From Ricordea florida (taxonomy: Eukaryota; Cnidaria; Anthozoa; Corallimorpharia; Ricordeidae), in contig OX453272.1 in the NCBI GenBank assembly GCA_949710005.1, forward strand, positions 13,642,088-13,706,087: a stretch of DNA of 64,000 nt, in the 5' to 3' direction. Numbering within the stretch: position 1 is the first letter of the stretch; each line of letters opens with the position of its first letter. The translations under genes were made by a program, and so were the position numbers. The notes beneath the pieces are model-generated. The model did no database searches. It saw only the letters and a list, made by a program, of their open reading frames with translations, and was not told the DNA's origin. Below are positions 32,596-42,225 of the stretch, piece by piece.

Positions 32596-32955
32596 TTACA
32601 TGTTAGTGATTAAGTTTATATCTAAGTATTCCAAATATTTTAATATACAATCATAAGGTTGCCGGCATTGAAACTGATTAATCAATTCAGATAAACGATT
32701 TGCCATAGTATTGAACAAGTTAGAGAAATCAGTTGACCCTGTTATTCTTTCTTTTTTTGAAAAAAGTTGAACCGATTTTTCATGAATACAATCTCCCATA
32801 AATTTACACATAATTATAAACTCAACCTCACTAGGCTTATTTTGCAACTTAATTATATCTAAAACTTTTGGTTTAATATTGGCGAAGAACTTCTCAATGT
32901 TATACTCTTTCTCCCCATCAATCCTATAGGTTTTAAGATAACCATTTAACTTCAT
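32596..32955 (-). CDS. Stand-alone paralogue of the polymerase N-terminal region (119 aa)
   Basis: The protein begins MKLNGYLKTYRIDGEKEYN and matches the polymerase from about residue 185 (FDGYLKTYRIYGKKGYD) over about 115 residues. Shared blocks include IKPKVLDIIKLQNKPSEVEF against IKPKVMDLINKQKKPLKVKF, and TGSTDFSNLF against TESTDFSNLF. It ends where the polymerase copy continues. The sequence has diverged but the frame is open. A TTTAAA at 32,978-32,983 is about 25 nt upstream, so it is probably a real gene. The polymerase segment has no known activity; a role in initiation or primer binding is conceivable. Confidence 0.75.
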   Translation of the reverse strand: MKLNGYLKTYRIDGEKEYNIEKFFANIKPKVLDIIKLQNKPSEVEFIIMCKFMGDCIHEKSVQLFSKKERITGSTDFSNLFNTMANRLSELINQFQCRQPYDCILKYLEYLDINLITNM

Positions 32956-33005
32956 ATTTTATTATATATTTACATATTTAAACTAATTTCATTTTTTTTG
33001 TTATT

Positions 33006-33023
33006 TAACACTGACTTATGTTA
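33006..33023. terminator. Hairpin repeat behind the zinc-repeat gene
   Basis: TAACAC tgactt ATGTTA lies 7 nt beyond the end of the leftward zinc-repeat gene. It is a diverged copy of the hairpin at 32,572. About 30 bp around the two are the same (taacactgacttRtgttagataactta). Confidence 0.4.
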
Positions 33024-33029
33024 GATAAC

Positions 33030-33566
33030 TTAATGGCATTCTTGTTTTGCATAACATTCTTTACAAAATGCCTTCTGTCTATTATGTTCACATATTTGAG
33101 TTCCTCCACATAACTTACAAAAATTTCTTTGTTTTCCATGAATACATATTCCTTTACCTTTACATTCTTTACAGCGTGCCTTCTGTTTTTTATGTTCACA
33201 TATTTGAGATCCTCCACACTCTTTACAATGCGTCCTTTGTTTTTTATGTTCACATATTTGTGATCCTACACACTCTTTACAATAAGCTTTATTTCTATTA
33301 TGTTCACATATTTGTGTCCCTCCACACTCTTTACATCTTGATTTCTGCCTTTTATGAATACAATAATAATGATACTTAATAGTTTCAGGTTCTGAAGTGG
33401 GTACAGGAGTTTGTTTCTGAATATTTCGCATCTCTTCCATAACTTCTGGAATATTACTCAACACTTCAATGAGTCCAGGTTTACGCAATTTATAAATTTT
33501 TTCAACACCATGGTCTTTAGCAATTTGCTGCAATTCCACAACTTTTTTCTTTTGTAACTCTTCCAT
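33030..33566 (-). CDS. TIR-encoded SAP-like module fused to six CxHx6CxxC zinc repeats (178 aa)
   Basis: Residues 1-52 are identical to the polymerase N-terminus, because they are encoded in the TIR (LQQIAKDHGVEKIYKLRKPG, a SAP/HeH-like helix-turn-helix). After a short linker come six 18-residue repeats of the type ICEHKKQKARCKECGGSQ, each with C-x-H-x6-C-x2-C, able to bind one zinc ion. Such repeats occur in proteins of large DNA viruses and protists, with unknown function. The promoter is the TIR TTTAAAAACA (inverted). The protein probably binds DNA or RNA. The frame is intact. Confidence 0.8.
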   Translation of the reverse strand: MEELQKKKVVELQQIAKDHGVEKIYKLRKPGLIEVLSNIPEVMEEMRNIQKQTPVPTSEPETIKYHYYCIHKRQKSRCKECGGTQICEHNRNKAYCKECVGSQICEHKKQRTHCKECGGSQICEHKKQKARCKECKGKGICIHGKQRNFCKLCGGTQICEHNRQKAFCKECYAKQECH

Positions 33567-33769
33567 TTATACTTTTTTTATTATTTTTGTTTTTAAATCA
33601 CAATTGAATTCAATTTTTTTTTATTTCCCTATAAAATCTCTGATAAAATCCTTGATAAATCCTTGATAAAATTTCCGCATTTTTGTATTTTTTTTTCATA
33701 ATTTTTTGTAATATTTTTTATTTCCACATTTTTTTCAATTTGTGCTGGAACCCCCATATTCTCACTACT
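33411..33769 (-). repeat. Right terminal inverted repeat of the virus
   Basis: Inverted copy of 16,391-16,750, differing by a few substitutions and A-run lengths. It ends ...CTCACTACT, next to ACATTTCATGAAGG of the host transposon. Confidence 0.92.
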
Positions 33770-33936
33770 ACATTTCATGAAGGGAAAAGCTTCACATTGG
33801 TGAAAAGCGAGGAAAACCATGTGTCCTGAAGCAATCGATGCGACTGGAGGTCTGCAAATTTAAGGATGTGGCGACAAAAAAGTGGTCCCAAAGCATGCTG
33901 GCAACCACAGCTAGCGATATTTTGGGACCACTTTGG
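33770..33936. repeat. Right part of transposon end, beyond the virus
   Basis: Inverted match of 36,693-36,860. The tip CCAAAGTGGTCCCAAAATATCG (reversed here at 33,915-33,936) contains its own inverted copy (TTTGGGACCAC) 40 bases inward. Homology stops exactly at this tip, marking a transposon terminus. Confidence 0.7.
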
Positions 33937-34124
33937 AGTGAAATTTGAGACGTTTATTGTCCAACTTAGGCTAATGACTTAGGCTAATAAGCTTTTTTTG
34001 GCGGGAATTTCGCGCGGGTCTTTCTGCTCAACCCTCTGTCAGCGACTGACTGCAGAACGTTTGATCACTCGTTGGTCTACTAGTAGTTTACCTTCCTCCG
34101 TTTTAATAACTGGGTGCATTTACG

Positions 34125-34936
34125 ATGTGTCTAACACCACTAGGCATTCAGAATTTGAATAATACTTGCTTTGCAAGTAGTGTTCTACAAGCTGTGCTTT
34201 CAGTAGAAAGGTTTTCAAAGGGTCTTGAAAGCATTCAACATAACAGAGAGAAATGTTCTGCCAAAAAAGCAGGTAAGAAGTATACTACCCACCCCCACCC
34301 CATTGTTGTATCTCCATGTTTTATAGCATTATTCTTGAAATTTTAAAATTCAGAACACAGATTTCATACTCAGACCACACGCCTGTAAAAGAGGGAGGGG
34401 GAGGGGTTGTCATATTATATAAATAAAACAAATATTATTACAGTTAAATGGCAATCAAGAATTTGAAAATTACAAAACATTCCCATAATCTGTAAGGAGT
34501 TTATTACCCTAAATAACTGTAGTAGAAACTACAAAATAATTTTTTTTTTTTTACAAAAAATAAAGTTTAAAGCTTGATTAATGAAGTTTCATGTTTTTAA
34601 ATGATTTGCCCTTGCTATGAGGATATTTAAACTTTTTTCCACCATCTTTAAAACTCTTTTTCAAACTGGTACCTGCAAGTGCAAAAAGTCACGTAAAAAG
34701 TTGCCTGTCAATACCAACATAACAGCCCTGCATTGTGTGCAGCAGCCTACAAGACTGCTCCTGGGTTAGTTCACCCTGCCTCTCTCATGGGCATGCTTCC
34801 AAGCATTAACTGCAGGTTTCACAAAGGGCAACAGCAGTGTGCTGCTGAGTTTTTTCAAGAATTTTGTTGCATGCTGGGTTACAGAACCAGTGAATGCCAA
34901 ATGAATGGTTTCATTCCCAAACACGTTGATCTGTAA
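34125..34936 (+). pseudogene. Ubiquitin-specific protease (UCH family) relic, two exons
   Basis: Exon 1 (34,125-34,272, donor GCAG/gtaagaag) begins with the USP Cys box, GIQNLNNTCFASSVLQAVLS, with the catalytic Cys in the standard place. Exon 2 (34,743-34,936, acceptor tgtgcag) continues in phase and contains HKGQQQCAAEFFQEF, the place of the usual QQDAxEFL box (Asp replaced by Ala). A stop follows and the His box was not found, so it is truncated. USPs remove ubiquitin. It lies between two inverted transposon ends, as if captured by or inserted between them. Confidence 0.65.
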
Positions 34937-35407
34937 TTTCTTAAAATATTTTCCTTCAATCTGAGAAGTGAAGTAGTATGCTTGATGTGCAGCAATGTGA
35001 CTTGCAACTCTACTATGAAAACACTTCTTCCTTTTCATCTTATCAAGATATGACCTGAGTGATCAGTGTGATTTGAATGAATTATTTATTGAATTATTGA
35101 ATTATTTATTGAATTATATGAATTATATGCAGCTACAGTAGTACAAAGGATCAGTAATAATCTGTTCAGTTGACAAGTAAAAATGATAGGACTTTCTTTT
35201 ATAAAGAGATTCAAGTTCATCTGGTCCATCTGATACTTTGACTTTCAATAAATGGCCTTTTAACTCTTCATATTTACCTTACAATAAAAATAAACCTTGA
35301 TGTGACAGGTGATTTCAGGGAGAAATACCAAAATTGCCTGAAATTGCCTCACTTCCATGTTTCACTAATGCAAATGAGAACAGTTAACCATCAAAAGGGC
35401 TGCTATA

Positions 35408-35737
35408 GTGCAAGGAAGAGGCCATGCACCAGTTGCTGCACTTGCAACACCATTTGTAAACTTTGGTAAAGATCAACATGGACTTACACTGCCTATTCTT
35501 CACAACAGCAGGGCCAGAATCAAAGTACAGCCTACGTCAATATCAAGAGGAAAATCAAAGATAAAAACAGTGGCACAAGCAAGGAGTCCAAGGCCATCTT
35601 TTAAAAGAGTAAATGGAAAAGAGCCTAATGGAAAACAGACATTGACATTAAGGAAGTCTGCATCAAACACAAAGTGCCAGCGTAATCTAGCCAGAAATGT
35701 AAAACTTAACCATCCTAATGCTGGGCAAACTCGTTAG
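35408..35737 (+). pseudogene. Basic C-terminal tail typical of SWIM/YqaJ transposon proteins
   Basis: 109-codon frame, Arg/Lys/Ser-rich: RARIKVQPTSISRGKSKIKT, then RPSFKRVNGKE and NLARNVKLNHPNAGQTR. The VQPTS...R and final NxPNA pattern resembles the basic tails of cnidarian transposon proteins with SWIM fingers. No start or upstream domain could be tied to it. Confidence 0.35.
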
Positions 35738-35999
35738 TTGCTGTCAAAGTAATGAAACTGAATGTCTGAAAATTACACAGTCATATTTTCACCTACTTAT
35801 AGAATACAGAAAGTCTTATGTACAGAGAAAGCTGTAAAACTAAGTTAATGGAGTGTGATGCCTTAAGAGTTTGTGATCTGTCTGCTAATCACTAACACAG
35901 CTTCTGAAGAATTGCAAGGTAACAGTGCCTGCAAAGGAAAAATTATATAAATTTAAGCTCCAGTGAAAAAAGGCAGAATGTATTTTAAGACAAATTGAG

Positions 36000-36692
36000 A
36001 AATATTCAAAGTTGTTCTGTGCCTGTTAGAAACTAATTCATTATCAACAGTTTTGATCGTTTTAAGATCTCTTATATGATTGGTGCCAATGACCATTTCA
36101 GGTATTTCTGGTTATTAAAGGTTTAAGTAATTTGACATTTAGCAAAAACCCAGTACCTGATAACAATTTCAGGACAGACAAAAGGATAACCCAAATAGGT
36201 TCATTTTGCCCGAGAAAATTTAGACACATATTATTTGAAAGGACCTCAAAATTTATAATGAATGTCCTTGTTTGGTTGACATTAATTATAATTTATAACT
36301 ACAATGCTAGTTTGAGATCATGTTCTGTGGCTATTTGATCCTGTGATGAAGTATAATACAGTTTATATTTAGTAAGGTATTTATGTAGTTAATATGTTAT
36401 TATAATTGATCTTTTACTTTCCATTATATAAATATTGATATTTTTATAGAATGTTTTAACTATTAAAAAAAATTTTATTATTATTTAATTATTATTATTG
36501 GTTGGCATCGGTCAACATTAGACTGATATTATTATTATTATATTTAAACTTATTATTATTACATACACGGCTACTGCTAGCAGTATTGAGAAGAATATTG
36601 TATTGAACAGTCCACAAAAATAAATGTCTCCCTTTTTAAATACAACAGAATTTTGGCAATTTCTTACCTTAACTACAATTTAATCGCTGATT
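36000..36692. other. No recognisable gene
   Basis: AT-rich with TTA/TAT triplet runs near 36,470-36,560. It ends at the tip of the inverted transposon end. Confidence 0.5.
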
Positions 36693-37000
36693 CCAAAGTG
36701 GTCCCAAAATATCGCTAGCTGTGGTTGCCAACATGCTTTGGGACCACTTTTTTGTCGCCACATCCTTAAATTTGCAGACCTCTAGTCGCATCGATTGCTT
36801 CAGGACACATGGTTTTCCTCGCTTTTCACCAATGTGAAGCTTTTCCCTTCACGAAATGTAGAGGATCTACAAAAGCAGATTTCATCTCGACGTGTTGACT
36901 CGAATCTGCCGCCATCTTTATTAAATTGGAACCCAGACCCTAACCATCATGGACAGTTACCAAGCTAGATCGAAAAGTGGTCCCAAAAAATATTTCTGCA
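36693..37000. repeat. Uninterrupted inverted copy of the transposon end (empty virus site)
   Basis: Reversed, it equals 16,246-16,390 joined to 33,770-33,936, with AATGTA (36,855-36,860; TACATT reversed) present once. It is therefore the unoccupied version of the virus target and fixes both virus termini and the duplication. It also includes the ATG-proximal codons MDSYQARSKSGPKKYFC at 36,949. Confidence 0.8.
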
Positions 37001-37004
37001 CACG

Positions 37005-37152
37005 GTACACCGTAAGCTGACAAGTACGATCGCAAAGCGTCCACTTTTAACATTTTAAACCATTCTTTGCTAAGATCGTTTAAATTATCGATACCTTCTG
37101 CCGAATTGGGAGAACAGAAGGTACAATCGCGGACATTTTCTTCTGAAAGCAA
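37005..37152 (-). pseudogene. SAP-domain start of a transposon protein
   Basis: The leftward frame from 37,152 reads MLSEENVRDCTFC and then LKVDALRSYLSAYGVPC, a SAP-type DNA-binding helix pair. It runs out inside the transposon-end copy. It faces away from the gene at 37,357. Confidence 0.4.
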
Positions 37153-37356
37153 TCGAAAAACTGAAACAAACAGCTAACAACGACTTGGAATCCAAGATTT
37201 CAGTGTTGCCCGCACGAGCCTCGCATTCGTGTTTGAACCCGTGATTATACAAAACTGAGGTTTAATTTCGAAAAAGGGCTGTTGTCGCATTTTAGAGATC
37301 TGGTTCCGAAATTGGCTCACGAGATCAAGGCTAAGTGCATTGCATCCTAATCAAAC

Positions 37357-38092
37357 ATGGAGGCTTCGAGTGAAAAAACAACATGCAGTGAAGATTTCTC
37401 GAAGTTAAAGGTTGATGAATTGAAAAATTATTTGCGAGAGAGAGGTATACAATTAATTAATGGCGGTAAATTAAAGCGGAAAGCTAAATTGCTTGATTTA
37501 TGTCAGAAAGCAGCGGCAATAAAGCAGAGGAAACTGGATGATTCTGCCGAAGACCGCACAAAGCTACTGGAGGACAAATTGCAAACAAGTAAAGGGAAGT
37601 TGCCAGACCCTTAAACTTTGAGTGCTTGGACGCACAACTTTTCCGAAATTCCAGAGTTTACATTCGGAGACCTTTACAGTTATTTGGTAGGTAAAGAAGA
37701 TTATTCGCCTGAAAATCTTCGTGCGTTCAAAAGTCTTCTTGGCCTTAGTTTGTTTCGTGATGGCCAAGTTGTTGACCTAAAGCATTGTCCAGTGGAGGGA
37801 AAAAGCTTTTCTTTTTTCCAGTTTAAAGTTAAACCCTTATAAAGGGCTGAAACAGAAGACGATCAAACCACGTATAATGGGTTTGTAATTTTAAATTCAA
37901 GTGGAGAAGTCCACTCAGCCTTTTGTCCCAGGAAGGGTAGAAGTGATGGCTGTTGTAGACATGTTGCAGCCGTGTCAGTTGTTCGATCTACAATCCAACA
38001 AAAGACGTTGTCGAAACAACGAGTATGCTATTCCTTTCCAAGATTTGAAGATTGTAGAGGCAGAGTTTGGAATCAAAGTAGGACTATGGTGA
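37357..38092 (+). pseudogene. SAP - SWIM protein relic (5' half of a YqaJ transposon gene)
   Basis: One frame interrupted by two in-frame stops (TAA at 37,612 and 37,840). It begins with a SAP domain (LKVDELKNYLRERGIQLINGG, then basic KLKRKAKLLDL), continues FTFGDLYSYLVGKEDYSPEN (homologous to FSYADVYNYFVHKPGDDHEN of the 16-kb relic), and ends with a SWIM finger EVHSAFCPRKGRSDGCCRHV in which the second Cys is Arg. The YqaJ nuclease part is absent downstream. It is a second, more decayed member of the family at 14.4-16.3 kb. Confidence 0.6.
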
Positions 38093-38190
38093 ACTCGTGG
38101 ATATGGTTACAAAATAGAGAAAAAAGAAATTATTTTAAAATTAACGAAGTCGTTTTTCATAGTTGTGATTGAATGAACTTGAAGATAATT

Positions 38191-39152
38191 TTTAAGGCTC
38201 AAAAAGATTTGAAAAGAAGTGAATTGCTGTTTGTTACGTTCTCGATCAGTCAATCAGTCACTGAATTGAAAGTATTAGTACTATCTCCAGGAATAATAAT
38301 TAGATGAAAATTGTCTCACCTTGATGTTAGGCCTCTGTCACTGTTTTAAGGCCGTTACAACTGACTGCACCCAACTCTTGCTAAAGGTACAGTGTCAACT
38401 CTGCACACCAGAAACAGCTGTGTGTCTCTCGTCCCCATTTATATATGGCCTTCCTGTACTGTCAGCTGTTCAGACCTTTAAAAACTACAACGGCAACAGC
38501 ATCCCGCTGTAACTGCCAAGACTTCTTTCAGATCTATTCGATACAACGTGAAAGATTAAGAAGCGCCTTATGGCTTATCAGTGTTGAAACAAAGGGAAAA
38601 TAAACTTAGTTCCAGTCATCTTTGAAGCTTGCTTGTTTGCATTGTTGCTAAATAAAAACAAAGATAATTACTCATCAAATATTTGTTTTGAAAACAGGTG
38701 AAAAAGAAATGGCATTTTCTTAATAAATCAGTTAGATCCATCTGTTTACGGTAACTGAATTTGTTGTAAGTATCTCAGCAGATTGATGTACAGCTACTAT
38801 TGTTTAGATGCTTCAATATTTAACAATATCATACAGTCTGAAATCGAAGTAAATTAATAGAGGCCAATTAAATATTGGCGGAAACACTTTGCTACAACAA
38901 ATAGAGCAATTTTAAATGAGTGCGAAAACTTTTATAAAACATAATTTACACTTCTGAAAGAGATGCTCAAGAGATCCAAAGAAATAATCTGCTGTTTTGG
39001 AGAATCAATCCCAAAATCACTACACAGTTGTACAAAAATTATTAGGTAGATGCTTCTGACTACCTGTTAAACTCCCTTTATCATGTCTACGGTTCCAGCT
39101 AGCTCTCAGTGATAACAATAGCAGCAGACAGAGCGAGCTGTCTACTTTGAGG
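38191..39152 (+). repeat. ~960-bp direct repeat, copy 1
   Basis: Almost identical to 41,121-42,091 from TTTAAGGCTYAAAAAGATTT to GAGCTGTCTACTTTGAGGG, with small indels. No coding motif was recognised. The copies could be LTRs of an unknown element or a segmental duplication. Confidence 0.75.
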
Positions 39153-41120
39153 GTCTGTTTCCTTCTACTTTTTAACCAACTACAGTGTAAACCAAGGAAT
39201 ATCCACTTCTCGAGGTGTGCTTTTCCTACATAGGTATATATAGGAAGCTGAATCTTCAAGGAGAAATTAAAATTCTTAGGAATATCAGGCGCCTAGAAAA
39301 GAGAAAAAATATGTGGTTCAAGCGTTCATATTCAGAAAGCACTGTAACTGGTAAACGTTCCTCTGGTTTTCCTTTTTTGAAAAGGCAAGGAATAAGAAAT
39401 GCCAAAGGCCTGTTTTATTTAGACATTAAAGCACAAGAGAAGATGCAAAAAAAAAAAGAAGAAAAAATAGCAAAAAAAGAAAACAAGAGCACTGTAACTG
39501 GTTCAATTACTTCTTTTTTTTTCGCATGTCCCATATAATGAAAGTTTGCCCCTGTGGACTTTCTGTTAGTGGTATCTTTTTAAAGAAAAAAATTAGGCAA
39601 GGGGAAAATACCAAAGCCCAATTTGACTTACACATTAAAGTACAAAGAAAAGAAGAAAAAGGAAAAAAACAAAAAACAAAAGAAAGAAAAAGAACAAAAA
39701 GTGAAAAAGAAAGCCCTCAGAACAGTGTATATTGATTTCTTTGCCTGTGTTTTTGAAGTTAAAATATGAAAAAAATAAAATTATATAATAAAAAACGTGC
39801 GAATGAAGGGGTGAAATTACCCGGCCCCCAAGCCAGATGGAGAGTAATTCCTAGACACCTTCTCAGAAACGCCAAGGGGGTGGGATGGCCCGGCCCCCAA
39901 GCCAGATCGAGAGCCATCCCGCGCTTCGAACCCGGTACCTATCGCATCCTAGTCGACTGCTCTATCCACTAGACCACGCCGGCTGCACCTGATATACGGA
40001 AAAATTGGGGTAGTCTATTGTTCTAAGTTTGATCTCAACCTGCGCATGCGCTCCCTATGACGTCATGCCCAGTTGCGCCAACTGTTCCACAAGGGATTTC
40101 AGTGCGCTTAATGCATGTTGCTGTACGAAATTTCGCGCTTTCGACGGAAGGCGGTTTACCACACCCGATCGACTATTTTAGGCTTCACAAAGTAGACTGC
40201 ATCTAGCTTAAAAGACAACGCTGTTTTGGTTGATCTTGCCCACATATGCATTTCAAAATAGGAGAACAACACTGAGCCGCTCAACTAACATTTACGGAAG
40301 CCAATATTCAATTTCAAGAACCACCAACGCCTTTCTACGTGAGTTTAATATCAAGCTTTGATCAGACAAGCAGCCGTTAAACTGCAGATATAATTCACAC
40401 TTATCGCTGAATCGAACCGCGGCCCTGTTAAATATTAAACGAACGGGGCCTACATTAACAGTACATTTCGATTGAATTACTTGGATACGGCTCTTCCTGT
40501 TGGTTCTATTGAGATTGATCTCTTACTTTCTATTTCTTCCTTTGATATGCTTGCTTTCAGTTGCTGAACTGACGTAAACGTATGTTTAAGAGATTGTTTG
40601 CAAAATCCTGGTGAAGTTTGTTTGGGTCATGTTTGAATTTTGAATTTCAATGAATTGCCGTTTGGAATTATGTTTTCAATAAGTTTTTTCCTAACACCTA
40701 TTGTTTTAAAGACTTTATGTAGTGGTCTCAGAGGTATTCCGCGTTACACATGCACATAAAAACGTGTTCGTCAAAAACAGGTCAATAATCTTGTTATTTT
40801 AGGCCTAGTTCATTTGGTTTGTAAGCCTTTATGAGGTCATCCCTACCCAGGTTTCATTAAAACAAACCTCTGAAAATCCTTAGGGTTAACGTTTTTACTG
40901 CCACTGGAATTATTTCGAGAAAAAAGAACCTTCATGCCTGTCAAATATGTCAAACTGCAAAAACACTCTAACTGATACAATGTCTCTTTTTTTTAATTTT
41001 GTATCCAATAATGGGTTGCCCTTGTCAACCTTATGTTTGTGGTAATTTAAAAAAAATAATTATAAATGGCAAAGAAAAAATGTAAATCAATTGTAAACAA
41101 AGTCTAATCTCATTTACTTA
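39153..41120. other. Unique spacer between the direct repeats
   Basis: It contains Lys/Glu-rich short frames (39,215-39,735; RKEEKGKKQKTKERKRT) that are low-complexity and unsupported, a tRNA-derived SINE at 39,810-39,986, and otherwise nothing recognised. Confidence 0.4.
39810..39986 (-). repeat. tRNA-derived SINE
   Basis: On the minus strand, GCAGCCGGCGTGGTCTAGTG GATAGAGCA carries a pol III A box and GGGTTCGAAGCG a B box. The tRNA-like head (39,920-39,986) is followed by a body with two copies of ATCTGGCTTGGGGGCCGGG about 70 bp apart. Confidence 0.6.
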
Positions 41121-42091
41121 TTTAAGGCTTAAAAAGATTTGAAGAGAAGTGAATTGCTGTTTGTTACGTTCTCGATCAGGCAATCAGTCACTGGAAGTAT
41201 TAGCACTATCTCCAGGAATAATAATTAGATGAAAATTGTCTCACCTTGATGTTAGGCCTCTGTCACTGTTTTAAGGCAGTTACAACTGACTGCACACAAC
41301 TCTTGCTAAAGGTACAGTGTCAACTCTGCACACCAGAAACAGCTGTGTGTCTCTCGTCCCCATTTATATATGGCCGTCCTGTACTGTCACCTGCTCAGAC
41401 TTTTGAAAACTACAACGGCAACAGCATCCCGCTGTAACTGCCAAGACCTCTTTCAGATCTGTTTGATACAACGTGAAAGATTAAGAAGCGCCTTATGGCT
41501 TATCAGTGTTGAAACAAAGGGAAAATAAACTTAGTTCCAGTCATCTTTTAAGCTTGCTTGTTTGCATTGTTGCTAAATAAAAACAAAGATAATTACTCAT
41601 CAAATATTTGTTTTGAAAACAGGTGAAAAAGAAATGGCATTTTCTTAATAAATCAGTTAGATCCATCTGTTTACGGTAACTGAATTTGTTGTAAGTATCT
41701 CAGCAGAGTGATTCACAGCTACTATTGTTTAGATGCTTCAATATCTAACAATATCATACTCGGAAATCGAAGTGAATAGTTGCAATAATGGCCAATTAAG
41801 GATTGGCGGAAACACTTTGCTAACAACAAATAGAGCAGTCTTACATGAGTGCGAAAACTTTTATAAAACATCATTTTTGTAGTTTACACTTCTGAAAGAG
41901 ATGCTCAAGAGATCCAAAGAAATAATCTGCTGTTTTGGAGAATCAATCCCAAAATCACTACACAGTTGTACAAAAATTATTAGGTAGATGCTTCTGACTA
42001 CCTGTTAAACTCCCTTTATAATGTCTACGGTTCCGGCCAGCTGTCAGTGATTACAATAGCAGCAGACAGAGCGAGCTGTCTACTTTGAGGG
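41121..42091 (+). repeat. ~960-bp direct repeat, copy 2
   Basis: See copy 1 at 38,191. It differs by scattered substitutions and insertions (for example about 10 extra bases near 41,870). Confidence 0.75.
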
Positions 42092-42225
42092 CGTATTGTA
42101 GGTAAAGAGATAAAAACTGATCCAAGAGAATTTATTTTGCAACAGTGGTTTCGAAATTATCAGTTTATAATTACAACCTTCTTGTACAGCTACTCCTTAC
42201 TTTGACGAATTAAAATTAACTTAAA

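Larger units (their letters stand above)
16391..33769. mobile_element. Integrated Polinton/adintovirus-like virus (~17.4 kb)
   Basis: It is bounded by inverted repeats of about 360 bp that start AGTAGTGAGAAT and end ...CTCACTACT, the AG/CT ends typical of Polintons. Left flank CTACATT and right flank ACATTTC give a 5-bp duplication (ACATT), or 6 bp (TACATT) if one T is shared. It contains protein-primed DNA polymerase B, retrovirus-like integrase, a packaging ATPase, a probable double jelly-roll capsid protein and about ten further genes. These are the hallmark set of Polintons (Mavericks) and adintoviruses, animal-infecting dsDNA viruses that integrate. Only two coding lesions are seen in the large genes, so integration is fairly recent. 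The integrase plus pPolB set agrees with either name; genus-level placement needs phylogeny. Confidence 0.92.

Noticed and set aside
33047-33379. Plus-strand frame of 110 codons
   Set aside because: Shadow of the minus-strand zinc-repeat gene; its periodicity comes from the 54-bp repeat.
16391-33769. Virophage or retrovirus identity
   Set aside because: The integrase is retrovirus-like, but there is no reverse transcriptase. Protein-primed PolB plus AG/CT TIRs and a 5-6-bp duplication fit the Polinton/adintovirus group better than virophages.
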